Source of the DNA: Streptomyces phaeochromogenes | GTDB taxonomy: Bacteria; Actinomycetota; Actinomycetes; Streptomycetales; Streptomycetaceae | Reading direction: 5' to 3' | Assembly (NCBI RefSeq): GCF_001418655.1 | Contig: NZ_LIQZ01000033.1 | Location: 1 to 32,299 of the forward strand | Length of the DNA stretch: 32,299 nucleotides | Shown: piece after piece, positions 9,001 through 15,880 of the stretch | How the letters are laid out: the number at the start of each line of letters is the position of its first letter | Numbering within the stretch: position 1 is the first letter of the stretch | Position numbers and translations under genes: made by a program | Notes under the pieces: generated by a model | The model's input: only the letters and a program-made list of their open reading frames with translations | The model's database searches: none | What the model was told of the DNA's origin: nothing

Positions 9001-10802
9001 AGCGCCCGGGCGGTCCCCCGCTCGGCGTCGTAGGCGCGCTCGGCAGCCGTCGCGGCGTCGGCCGCGCGGGCAGCCGTGAGCTCGGCGCGGGACTCGGCGG
9101 ACGCCGCCTCGCGGGAGTGCTCCGTCGTACGGCGGGACGCCTCGCGCGCGGTGTCCCACGCGGCGACGGCGGTCTTCTCGGCGTCGCTGGCGGCGAGCGC
9201 GGCACGGGCCGGGTCGGCGTCGGGGGCGGTGTCGTCGAGCCACCCGGCGCGCACCGCCTCGGCGGTCTCCTGCTCGACCTCGCTGAGGCGCTGACGCAGA
9301 TGGCCGATCTCGCTGCGGGCGCGCTGCGCCTCGGTGGCGGCGGACGTCGAGTCCCGGTAGGCGGCTTCGCCGACCTCCTGGAGCGCGGCGGACCGCTCCT
9401 CCTCCTCGTTGGCGACCGTCTCGGCTCCCTCGGCCGCGGCGTGCAGGGCCCGTACGAGATCGGCGGCGGCCTTGGCGCGCGCGGCGAGCGCGGGCGCGGC
9501 GTCCCGCTCGGCCTCACGGATCGCGACGGCCACGCGCGCGGAGCGGTCGGCGGAGGCGCGGTGCCGCAGCACCAGCTCGGCGGCCTGCCACGCGGAATGC
9601 AGCGTGCGCGCGTCGGCGAGCTCCCGCTTCTGCGCCGCCGCGCCCTTCTCGGCCCCGGCGAGGGCCAACGAGGCGTGCCGGTAGGCGAGTTGGGCCGAGA
9701 TCAGCGCGCTGCGCTCCCGGGAACTATCGGCCTCGGTGACCCGGTGGGCGGCGGCGGTGACCTGCTGGGCGAGGTCGCCGGTGCGGCCCCGCTCCTGCCC
9801 GGCGCGCGCGGTGAGCCGCCTCGCCAGTGTCCTGGTACGCCGCTCGGCGCCCGCGTGGATGTCCCGGGCGCGCGAACGCGTCCCGGTCGCCTCGACGATC
9901 CGCCCGAGCAGGTCCACGGACCCGGCGGTGAACTCCCGCTCGGCGATCAGCTCGGCCCGCCGCCCCAGCTTGTTGCCGAACCCGCCGACCAGGTCGGCGA
10001 GCCCGTCGGTGTCCCGGGTGTCGGTGACCGCCCGCAGCAGCAGATCGGTGAAGTCGGAGTCCTTCTTGACGGCGAAGAGACCGGCGGCCTCGCCCTCGTC
10101 TGCGTTCATCTCGCGCTGGTAGCGGAAGAGTTCGGGGTCCAGGCCCAGGTCGCCGAGGTGTTCGATCCAGCGGTCGTGGATCTCCTCCCAGTGCACTTCG
10201 AGGTGCGGGTACGCCTTGCCCGCCTCGGTGAGCGCGTCCCGGAAGCCCTTCATGGTGCGCCGGCGCCCCTGCGCGCCCGAGGCGCCCTCGACGGACGGCC
10301 GCACGGAAGTGGCCTCGGCGACCGGCAGATTGTCCAGGCTCAGCCCGGGCCCGGGCCGGAACGAGTACCAGGCCTCCGCGAACTTCCGCGGATCGTTGGA
10401 GACCTGGCGCCCCCGCCACTCACTGACCTTGCCGACCACGACGCACTCGCCGGTCAGCGTGTGCTGCCACTCCAGCGCCACATGCCCGCAGTCGTCCGCG
10501 AGCAGGAACTTCCGCAGCACGCCGGAGCTGGCGCCGCCCAGCGTGTTCCGGTGGCCGGGCAGCATCACGGAGAAGATCAGCTTGAGCAGTACGGACTTGC
10601 CGCCGCCGTTCTCCAGGAAGAGCACACCGGCGGGCGCGGGGCGGCGCGGCGGCCCGACGGGCTCCTCCTCGAAGAACTCCGCCTGCGTGGGCGCGGGGTC
10701 GGGCACGGGCTCGCCGACACCCCGCAGGTCCAGCACGGTGTCGGCGTAGCGCGCACCGGCAGGCCCGATGGAGTAGAGGCGGACCCGGGACAGCTCGTAC
10801 AT
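6030..10802 (-). CDS. SMC/MukB/JetC-like condensin ATPase
   Basis: A 1590-residue protein with the split-ATPase layout of SMC/Rad50/MukB proteins. The N-terminal head has Walker A E-N-G-G-G-K-S at about 64-70. Two long Glu/Ala/Arg-rich coiled-coil arms lie at roughly 270-610 and 850-1400. Between them is a globular hinge-like stretch (about 700-850) preceded by a Gly/Ser-rich insertion (about 610-690). The C-terminal head carries the ABC signature S-G-G-Q (1454-1457) and Walker B L-F-L-D-N-P (D1492, N1493). Normally a Glu follows the Asp; here it is Asn. The ATG at 10802 follows the E-like gene by 118 nt, with only a weak ribosome binding site. With the two preceding genes it forms an SMC-E-F set like MukBEF, MksBEF or JetABC, which entrap and extrude DNA. 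Whether it serves chromosome organisation or defence is not decided by sequence; no nuclease partner is adjacent. Confidence 0.85.
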   Translation of the reverse strand: MYELSRVRLYSIGPAGARYADTVLDLRGVGEPVPDPAPTQAEFFEEEPVGPPRRPAPAGVLFLENGGGKSVLLKLIFSVMLPGHRNTLGGASSGVLRKFLLADDCGHVALEWQHTLTGECVVVGKVSEWRGRQVSNDPRKFAEAWYSFRPGPGLSLDNLPVAEATSVRPSVEGASGAQGRRRTMKGFRDALTEAGKAYPHLEVHWEEIHDRWIEHLGDLGLDPELFRYQREMNADEGEAAGLFAVKKDSDFTDLLLRAVTDTRDTDGLADLVGGFGNKLGRRAELIAEREFTAGSVDLLGRIVEATGTRSRARDIHAGAERRTRTLARRLTARAGQERGRTGDLAQQVTAAAHRVTEADSSRERSALISAQLAYRHASLALAGAEKGAAAQKRELADARTLHSAWQAAELVLRHRASADRSARVAVAIREAERDAAPALAARAKAAADLVRALHAAAEGAETVANEEEERSAALQEVGEAAYRDSTSAATEAQRARSEIGHLRQRLSEVEQETAEAVRAGWLDDTAPDADPARAALAASDAEKTAVAAWDTAREASRRTTEHSREAASAESRAELTAARAADAATAAERAYDAERGTARALAGEERLAELLSLPGASGGSGGSGRGGLPQPRKGAVAVSTDSAARAGGADHGSTAGRASGTGPGSDGAGTRRGRGGQDTEVDSDEAPLSAEELDHYADELRELLDDGVASAERQLFELRTAAADDSRILGALGDGGLLPPGPDVLATVEYLGEHGIPALPGWRYLAQAVDPVDHARVLAARPELVDGVIITDPDTHARAREALADAALLPRSAVAVGTAAALLAPTPAPDAGDGDVFLVPPNPAMHDEHAADEERQTLRTRAAERDEEIRELAARLAKDRELAARLASWRTGCPAGRLAELATAAHDARAFAEESEAELSEARTVRAEADESAAEAALVRDERQEAAQRARRAADALAGLAFRLRERAGWQVQLRELADDAAESEARAQSCLERARAADEDRRGAQRAADDARRTARALRGERAEIAGAPDDVPEADPAAAKSSLPALREAYRAASQLYEQVGVGADLRAEQSRAESDESAALAELERLSNKVRTRAAQLLESTDGSDGPSRQAASARAEELVQLLETRMSTASEQLGRLRGEAERHAPEDGEAHTELPEDLVPRDAEHAQSLLRTATGELASRTEALSQARAAHTELLDAHRAAEDAAGGFDETAALLRDLLREHADEEHEEPEPYPGTLEEARHSAAESRRSLRGCAADLSAAETSVREASDVLVRHANSTRYEQVRTPARQQIRELPASSLPEHAQKWADAFAPRLRVLTDELEQLERNRDSIVDRLRGLVESALATLRSAQRLSRLPEGLGEWSGQEFLRIRFEEPDQATLAERLGEVVDEATRAAVKKNSDIRRDGMSLLLRGVGAALRPKGVAVEILKPDAVLRAERVPVGQMGDVFSGGQLLTAAIALYCTMAALRSNDRGRSDKHRHAGTLFLDNPIGRANATYLLELQRAVSDALGVQLLYTTGLFDTTALAEFPLVIRLRNDADLRAGLKYISVEEHLRPGLPREAPAGEAVHTEITATRMYKRPATSAP

Positions 10803-10865
10803 GGCGGCGGACTCTCGTAGTCGTAAAGGGAGTTGAGGCGGTCGGTTGCAGGGTCGGGGCGGCGG

Positions 10866-10920
10866 ACCGGGGTCGGCCGGTCGAAGTCAGTGGATCGGAG
10901 TCAGTGGGCCGACCGCCGGT
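10866..10920 (-). other. Intercistronic hairpin between the MukE-like and SMC-like genes
   Basis: Immediately after the MukE-like stop, GGTCGGCC (10871-10878) pairs with GGCCGACC (10907-10914). Beyond a one-base bulge, ACCGG (10866-10870) pairs with CCGGT (10916-10920). The 28-nt loop holds two direct copies of AGTCAGTGG (10885 and 10899). The remaining gap to the SMC start shows nothing else. It may stabilise or partly terminate the upstream message, setting subunit ratios. Confidence 0.45.
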
Positions 10921-11799
10921 TCACGAGTGGAACGGCAGCCCTGCATCGGCGGCCAGCTCCAGGTCCTCGGTGTCCTCGGCGGGCAGCAGGCTGGCGGTGC
11001 CGTCGGTGACCGGCACGATGCCGAGCTCCAGCAGCTCGGCCATCGCGGCACTGCCCGCCATGTCCCGTACCTGGAGCTGGTAGCGGGCGGTCGTCCGGTA
11101 CGTCCCCCCGCCGTCGTCCCCGGTGCGCTGCAGGAACCCCGAGTCGGTGAGGAACGCGACGGCCTTGCCGATGATGCCGGTGGTCGAACCGGCGAGTCTT
11201 CGGGCGTCCTTCGTGGCCCCGGTGGAGCTGCGCCGCGCCCAGATCCGCCAGGCGGCCTCAAGGCCCGGTGCGTCGGTCGCCGGGTCGGTGTTCTCCCCGT
11301 GCTCGTCGGCCCGCTCCTCCAGCCGCCGGCAGGCCTGCCGCACGAAGGCATCGACGCCGTTGACGGACACCCGCCCGATGTACCCGTCGTCGGCGAGGTC
11401 CTCCGGGCGCGGGAACGCCATGGCGGCGACGGCGAGATGGGCGAGCCCGTGCAGGAACCGGTCCCCCGAGTCGGCCGACGTCCGCCGCGCGTAGTCGCCC
11501 ATCCGTACGGCGAACACAGAGTCCTCGGCCGCTGTCACCGCCATCCCCGCCCGGGGGGACACCTCGAGCACCACAAGCCCGAGCCCGGTCGCCACGGCAT
11601 CGGCCAGCCGCGCGAAGGCCGGATCCTCCCGGTACCTCCGCAGCAACTCGGCATACTCCTGATCCCGCGCGGGCTGCAACTTCGGCTGCAGCCCAAACGC
11701 CACGAGCCGCGCGGCATCGGCGGCGTCGGCGGGAGTGACCGCGCTGCTCACCGGCACGGCGACAGCCTCCGGCTCACTCCACTCGACTTGCTCGGTCAC
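10921..11799 (-). CDS. MukE/MksE/JetB-like condensin accessory subunit
   Basis: A 292-residue soluble protein without signal or membrane segments. It is mainly helical, with a C-terminal part (about 195-255) that looks like a winged helix: A-V-A-F-L-T-D-S-G-F-L-Q-R-T followed by a Y-R-T-T-A-R-Y-Q-L-Q-V-R-D strand pair. I do not recognise it from a specific motif. The assignment rests on size, winged-helix character and position between a kleisin-like gene and an SMC-like ATPase, the canonical E slot of MukBEF, MksBEF and Jet operons. The start is GTG 11799 with AGGGAG (complement of 11811-11816) 11 nt upstream. E subunits bind the kleisin and help load the SMC on DNA. A divergent regulatory function is a less likely alternative. 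Confidence 0.65.
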   Translation of the reverse strand: MTEQVEWSEPEAVAVPVSSAVTPADAADAARLVAFGLQPKLQPARDQEYAELLRRYREDPAFARLADAVATGLGLVVLEVSPRAGMAVTAAEDSVFAVRMGDYARRTSADSGDRFLHGLAHLAVAAMAFPRPEDLADDGYIGRVSVNGVDAFVRQACRRLEERADEHGENTDPATDAPGLEAAWRIWARRSSTGATKDARRLAGSTTGIIGKAVAFLTDSGFLQRTGDDGGGTYRTTARYQLQVRDMAGSAAMAELLELGIVPVTDGTASLLPAEDTEDLELAADAGLPFHS

Positions 11800-11842
11800 G
11801 ACGACTGCAACTCCCTGAACTCGAATACGGGGCTGAGGACAA

Positions 11843-11962
11843 GCGCGCCCTTAGGGGCGCGGGGCTGTGACATGTGCGGCTCCGCCGCGTGGGCGCGCCC
11901 AGCCACGACCAACCCGCAGGTCACAAACAACCCGAAGTCACCCGGCAAACCCAGCGAACCGC
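11843..11962 (+). repeat. Dispersed repeat family B, copy 1
   Basis: Begins with an AGGGGCGCGGGGC block and continues through TGCGGCTCCGCCGCGTGGGC. It closely matches copy 2 (reverse strand, 13533-13645) and copy 3 (18963-19068). Over the first 63 bases copies 1 and 2 differ at about six positions; similarity to copy 2 then continues weakly to the stop codon of the kleisin-like gene at 11963. It fills most of the 163-bp gap between the two condensin genes. Confidence 0.75.
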
Positions 11963-13489
11963 TCACGCCGCATCCTTCCGATCCGCAGCCATCCCCACCG
12001 CATCCAGCAGAGCCATCCCCACGATCAGATCGGCCCCACCGAACTCCGGATCCTCCAGCTCGGTCCCGTCGTCCACGGCGAACAGCAACTTCTCCTCACC
12101 CTGCCGATACGCCGTACCGACCGGCGGACTGGCCGCGTGCACGGCCAGCAGGGCGAGCAGATAAGGCAGTTCGGGGTCCTGACGCCGTGCGTCGGCCAGC
12201 AGCCCGGACAGCCGACGCGGCGCGTCGGCCGGCAGGTCGAGCAGCTCCATGGCGGCGGCGAGCTGCTCCTCGCTGAACCGGCTGTCGTCCGGCGTGGCGA
12301 TCAGATCCGGCTCGGGCATCTCGGCGCCGAGGTGCTCCCGCTCTATGGGCGGTGTCAGCAGAAGATCGACAAGATCCCCGACCCGGACGGACGCGGGCGT
12401 CCGAAGCCCCGTCCCCCGGGCGAAGAACGCGTCGGTCACCCGCAGCGCCTGCTCCACGGGCAACGGCAGTACGGGCGCGACGAGATGCCCGTACAGATCT
12501 ATCCCGGAGGTCGTCATGGGCGTCGCGAAGGCCTGCCGGTCCTGCTCGGCGCGGAACAGCGGCCCGGCCTCCAGGAGACGGGACTGCAACTGCGTGTGCC
12601 GCCGGATGCAGTCCTTGACGATGTCGACGAGTTCGGCGGCCCGCCGCTTCTGTTCGGCGTCCTCCGACTCGTCCCGCGCCTTGCGGATGTTCGTGAGGAT
12701 CGCGTTCTCGTGCCGGTAGCGGTCGGCGACATGGTCGAGCGCCTCGGCGATCATGTCCGGCACGGCCTGCAGCCAGTCCACCGCCCGTACGTTGCGCCGG
12801 GTCGCGTCCAGGGCCCTGCGGAGCGTCTCGGAGTACTGCACGGTCCGGTAGCGGGCCTGCTCGGCGGCGAGCTGCGCGTCCGCGAGCCGGCCTCGGCTGA
12901 TCAGCACCTCGAGCTTGACCTCGGCGGCGATCTGCGCGCTGGTGACGTCCGTGTCGAGGGCGCCCACGAGTACGTTGACCGCCTCGTCCGTCGTACGGAG
13001 ATACACGCTCCCTCCGTAGCCGGGCACCTCCTCGATGAGCTTGAAGTCGTAGTCCCGGCGCACATACGAACCGTCGGGCGCGAACGTGCCGTATACGGCC
13101 CGGAAGCCGCGGTCGACGCTGCCGACGTTGATCAGGTTCTCCAGGACCCAGCGGGCGACGCGCTCGTGCTCGGCGACGGGCCGGCGCGGGGCCTGGGCGG
13201 CGATGCGCGGGATGAGCCTGGCCACTATCTGGTCGTGGTCGGCGCCCGTGTCGAAGTCCATGTTCAAAGTGACGAGGTCGATGGCGGCGAGGGCCACCTC
13301 CGCCATCCCGTACACCGAGTACTCACCCGCGAGGTTCGCCTTGCGTACGTCGAGGTCGTGCAGCGGCGCGGTGCAGGCGAGCGCGCGCAGCCGCCGCGCC
13401 AGTCCCTCGTCGGCGGCCGGGCCCGGTGCGGGGCGCGGCCCCGCGCTGAGCTGGGGCGGAACGCTGTCCGTCGATGCAGGCGAAGTCAC
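11963..13489 (-). CDS. Kleisin-like condensin subunit (MukF/MksF/JetA-like)
   Basis: About 508 residues from the preferred GTG at 13489 (a TTG at 13522 would add 11). The N-terminal third looks like a winged-helix region (L-A-R-R-L-R-A-L, then V-Y-G-M-A-E-V-A-L-A-A-I-D-L-V). A long helical middle follows with charged coiled-coil character (H-E-N-A-I-L-T-N-I-R-K-A-R-D-E-S-E-D-A-E-Q), and there is a small C-terminal domain. This size and layout fit MukF/MksF/JetA proteins, which bridge the SMC heads and bind the E subunit. It is the first gene of a minus-strand set of kleisin, E and SMC. The GTG lies 7 nt after a TAGTCT -10 element, suggesting a leaderless message. Inverted copies of repeat family B flank the gene on both sides. 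Family membership is inferred from architecture and context. Confidence 0.65.
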   Translation of the reverse strand: MTSPASTDSVPPQLSAGPRPAPGPAADEGLARRLRALACTAPLHDLDVRKANLAGEYSVYGMAEVALAAIDLVTLNMDFDTGADHDQIVARLIPRIAAQAPRRPVAEHERVARWVLENLINVGSVDRGFRAVYGTFAPDGSYVRRDYDFKLIEEVPGYGGSVYLRTTDEAVNVLVGALDTDVTSAQIAAEVKLEVLISRGRLADAQLAAEQARYRTVQYSETLRRALDATRRNVRAVDWLQAVPDMIAEALDHVADRYRHENAILTNIRKARDESEDAEQKRRAAELVDIVKDCIRRHTQLQSRLLEAGPLFRAEQDRQAFATPMTTSGIDLYGHLVAPVLPLPVEQALRVTDAFFARGTGLRTPASVRVGDLVDLLLTPPIEREHLGAEMPEPDLIATPDDSRFSEEQLAAAMELLDLPADAPRRLSGLLADARRQDPELPYLLALLAVHAASPPVGTAYRQGEEKLLFAVDDGTELEDPEFGGADLIVGMALLDAVGMAADRKDAA

Positions 13490-13496
13490 GGTGCAC

Positions 13497-13525
13497 AGAC
13501 TAGGTCCTCGGTCTGACAACAACCG
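13497..13525 (-). promoter_or_regulatory. Candidate promoter for a leaderless kleisin-like mRNA
   Basis: On the minus strand, CGGTTG (complement of 13520-13525) is followed after 17 nt by TAGTCT (complement of 13497-13502). Then come 7 nt and the GTG at 13489. A -10 hexamer six to seven bases before the start codon is typical of leaderless actinobacterial messages, and there is no good ribosome binding site. The -35 match is weak. Confidence 0.4.
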
Positions 13526-13532
13526 AAACGCT

Positions 13533-13645
13533 CCGCTGGGATCGCCGGGGCACTGCGGGTGGTTTGTTGTCCGCGGGTTGACTGCGGCTGGGCGCGCCCA
13601 CGCGGCGGAGCCGCAAATGTCACGGCCCCGCGCCCCTAGGGGGCG
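13533..13645 (-). repeat. Dispersed repeat family B, copy 2 (inverted relative to copy 1)
   Basis: Read on the minus strand it aligns with copy 1 over about 110 bp: a near-identical GC-rich first half, then a diverged AACCCGC-containing second half. The TAG stop of the GntR gene (13636-13638) lies inside the repeat, so the repeat fills the gap between the regulator gene and the kleisin-like gene. It may act as a transcript end for the regulator. Confidence 0.75.
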
Positions 13646-14331
13646 TCCTCCGCCACGCGGCGACCGTAGACCTCCACGACCCTTTTGCGTGAATCATCCA
13701 GATATACGCCGAGCAGGCTCTCGGCCTCCTCGCAGTCGCCGTCCTGGAGGGCCTGCAGTATCTGGCCGTTGCGGGCGAGGTACGGCTCGTGCAGCCGGCG
13801 GGGGTCGTCCACCAGGTGGAAGGCGAGGCGGAGTTCGGCGAAGACGCTGCGCATCAGCTCGTCGGTGCGGGCGCTGCCGGCGAGCGCCACCAGCTCCCGG
13901 TGGAAGTGGATGTTGGCCGTGCCCAGGCCTTTCCAGTCACCTTCGCGGGACGCCCGTCGCCCGTCCGCGACGGCCGCGGCGAGGCCGTCCACGGCGTAGG
14001 GCGGTTCGCCGAGTCCGCGTACGACGGCGCATTCGACGAGGCTGCGGGTGCGGTAGATGTCCTCGACGTCCTCGACGGTCAGGACCCGTACGAAGACGCC
14101 CCGGTTGAGCTGGTGGACCAGCAGCCGTTCGTGCGTGAGCAGCCGGAACGCCTCGCGCAGCGTGTTGCGCGAGACGCCGAGCGCGTTGCCGATGCTGTCC
14201 TCCGACAGCCGTGTGCCGGGCGGGAAGAACCCTTCGGCGATCCGGCTTCTGAGGATGTCCGAGACCCGCTCGGCGGTGCTGGTGCGACCCAGCAGCGCGC
14301 GGTCGTCCGCCAGTCCGTTCAGTTCGGCCAC
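13636..14331 (-). CDS. GntR-family transcriptional regulator, FadR/FCD subfamily
   Basis: About 231 residues with an N-terminal winged helix: A-E-R-V-S-D-I-L-R-S-R-I-A-E-G, then G-T-R-L-S-E-D, then the recognition region G-V-S-R-N-T-L-R-E-A-F-R. The C-terminal helical FCD ligand domain has candidate metal ligands in N-I-H-F-H-R-E-L and further His residues near H-L-V-D-D. FadR-type regulators respond to small organic acids. The start is uncertain: GTG 14331 is used here, and an in-frame TTG at 14355 would add eight residues; neither has a clear ribosome binding site. It is divergent from the MFS-ycsI-pxpABC operon, with a 17-bp palindrome in between. The simplest role is substrate-responsive repressor of that operon and of itself. 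Confidence 0.85.
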   Translation of the reverse strand: MAELNGLADDRALLGRTSTAERVSDILRSRIAEGFFPPGTRLSEDSIGNALGVSRNTLREAFRLLTHERLLVHQLNRGVFVRVLTVEDVEDIYRTRSLVECAVVRGLGEPPYAVDGLAAAVADGRRASREGDWKGLGTANIHFHRELVALAGSARTDELMRSVFAELRLAFHLVDDPRRLHEPYLARNGQILQALQDGDCEEAESLLGVYLDDSRKRVVEVYGRRVAEDAP

Positions 14332-14379
14332 TCCCGAATTCAATCGCAGATACAAGAACGAAACAACATGGGTATTGAG

Positions 14380-14396
14380 GGATCGTTCAACGATCC
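14380..14396. promoter_or_regulatory. 17-bp palindrome, candidate GntR operator
   Basis: GGATCGTTCAACGATCC is a perfect inverted repeat with 8-bp arms around one central base. It lies in the divergent region between the GntR gene and the MFS operon, about 50 bp from the regulator start. Odd-centred palindromes of this size with GTT and AAC half-site cores are usual for FadR-type regulators. The GATCCTCTACCTTGCTAGTC stretch just downstream could be an overlapping promoter. Confidence 0.6.
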
Positions 14397-14444
14397 TCTA
14401 CCTTGCTAGTCAGGCACCGGCCGCTCGTACCGGAGCCGACGGCC

Positions 14445-14530
14445 TCCGCACGCCACAGTTCGGCACCGCAAGTGCTTCCGCACGCCACAACTCGCACCGC
14501 CACTGCTCCCGCACGGCTCAGTCCTCAAGC
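14445..14530 (+). repeat. Imperfect 31-32 bp tandem repeat in the leader of the MFS-pxp operon
   Basis: A first copy (14445-14476) starting TCCGCACGCCACA and ending AAGTGCT is followed directly by a second (14477-14507) starting with the same 13 bases and ending CACTGCT. A partial third starts CCCGCACGGC (14508). It lies between the palindrome and the MFS start, presumably in the 5' untranslated region. Confidence 0.65.
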
Positions 14531-14560
14531 ACCCTCCCGTCCCTCATCTGCGAGGTGCCC

Positions 14561-15880
14561 ATGAGCACGACCCCTCCACCGCAGGCCCTGAACACCGAGA
14601 CGCGCCCCGGAGCGGGTGAACCCACCGCCGACGAGGGTGCGTTCGCCTGGCTGCGGGCCCTGGGTCCGCGAGGCCGCCGCGCCTTCGGCGGCGCGTTCGG
14701 CGGCTATGCGCTGGACTCGTACGACTACTTCACGCTGCCGCTGAGCATGGTGGCCCTGTCCGCGTACTTCGGCCTCAACAGCGGCCAGACCGGGCTGTTC
14801 ACGACCGTCACGCTGGTCGTGTCCGCGATCGGCGGCGCGGCTGCCGGTGTGATCGCGGACCGGATCGGGCGCGTCAAGGCGCTGATGATCACCGTCATCA
14901 CGTACGCGGTCTTCACCGTGGCCTGCGGCTTCGCGCCCAACTACGAGACCCTGCTGGTCTTCCGCGCTCTCCAGGGGCTCGGTTTCGGCGGTGAGTGGGC
15001 GGTCGGCGCGATCCTGGTCGCCGAGTACGCGAGCCCCAAGCACCGGGGGCGCACGCTCGGCGCGATCCAGAGCTCCTGGGCCGTGGGCTGGGGACTCGCC
15101 GTGCTGGTCTACACGCTGGTCTTCCAGTACCTGGACGACGACCTCGCCTGGCGCGTGATGTTCTGGACCGGGGCACTGCCGGCCCTGCTCGTCGTCTGGG
15201 TACGCCGCAATGTGAAGGACGCCCCGGAGGCGGACCAGCGTCGCAAGGAGAGCCCCGAGAAGGGCTCGTTCGCCACGATCTTCAAGCCGGGCACGCCCGC
15301 CGCGCCCGGACTGCTGAAGACGACGATCTTCGCGGTCCTGCTCTCCACGGGCGTCCAGGGCGGCTACTACACGCTGGCCACCTGGGTCCCGACCTACCTG
15401 AAGACGGACCGCGGACTGTCCGTCGTCGGCACCGGCGGCTATCTCACGTTCCTGATCTCCGGGGCCTTCATCGGCTACCTGACCGGCGGTTATCTCACCG
15501 ACAAGCTGGGACGGAAGCGCAACATCCTGCTCTTCGCGATCCTCTCGGCGGTCTGCATCCTGGCCTACGCGAACATCCCGAGCGGTGCCAACACCCTTGT
15601 CCTGGTGCTCGGTTTCCCGCTCGGCTTCTGTATGTCGGCGATCTTCAGCGGCTTCGGCTCGTTCCTCAGCGAGCTGTACCCGACCGCGGTGCGCGGCACG
15701 GGACAGGGCTTCACGTACAACACCGGCCGTGCCGTGGGCGCGGTCTTCCCGACGGTCGTCGGCTTCCTTGCCGACAGCTGGGGTGTCGGGGGCGCGCTGG
15801 TCTTCGGCGCGATCGGATACGGTCTCGCGGCGCTGGCCCTGATCGGTCTGCCCGAGACCCGTGGGAAGGAGCTCCTGTGA
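14561..15880 (+). CDS. MFS transporter, sugar/acid:H+ symporter-like
   Basis: A 439-residue protein with 12 predicted membrane helices. It has the MFS motif between helices 2 and 3 ([12 protein letters not shown]) and a second copy in the C-terminal half ([10 protein letters not shown]). The segment [12 protein letters not shown] is characteristic of the metabolite:H+ and sialate:H+ symporter branches. The start used is ATG 14561 with GAGGT just upstream; the frame is open further upstream but runs through the repeat-containing leader. Its stop overlaps the next start by 4 nt (GTGA). As first gene of an operon ending in 5-oxoprolinase subunits, it probably imports 5-oxoproline or another organic acid. 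That substrate is inferred from context only. Confidence 0.85.
   Translation: MSTTPPPQALNTETRPGAGEPTADEGAFAWLRALGPRGRRAFGGAFGGYALDSYDYFTLPLSMVALSAYFGLNSGQTGLFTTVTLVVSAIGGAAAGVIADRIGRVKALMITVITYAVFTVACGFAPNYETLLVFRALQGLGFGGEWAVGAILVAEYASPKHRGRTLGAIQSSWAVGWGLAVLVYTLVFQYLDDDLAWRVMFWTGALPALLVVWVRRNVKDAPEADQRRKESPEKGSFATIFKPGTPAAPGLLKTTIFAVLLSTGVQGGYYTLATWVPTYLKTDRGLSVVGTGGYLTFLISGAFIGYLTGGYLTDKLGRKRNILLFAILSAVCILAYANIPSGANTLVLVLGFPLGFCMSAIFSGFGSFLSELYPTAVRGTGQGFTYNTGRAVGAVFPTVVGFLADSWGVGGALVFGAIGYGLAALALIGLPETRGKELL

Noticed and set aside
8415..10820. 801-codon plus-strand open frame opposite the SMC-like gene
   Set aside because: Gly/Arg/Val-rich shadow without motifs; the opposite strand has Walker A and coiled-coil periodicity.
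6030..13489. Complete Wadjet defence system
   Set aside because: The JetABC-like part is present but no JetD-like gene is found in the flanking sequence, so a full Wadjet call is not supported.
14057..14560. Longer N-terminus for the MFS transporter
   Set aside because: It would run through the divergent GntR gene, the palindrome and the tandem repeat; ATG 14561 gives a normal family length.
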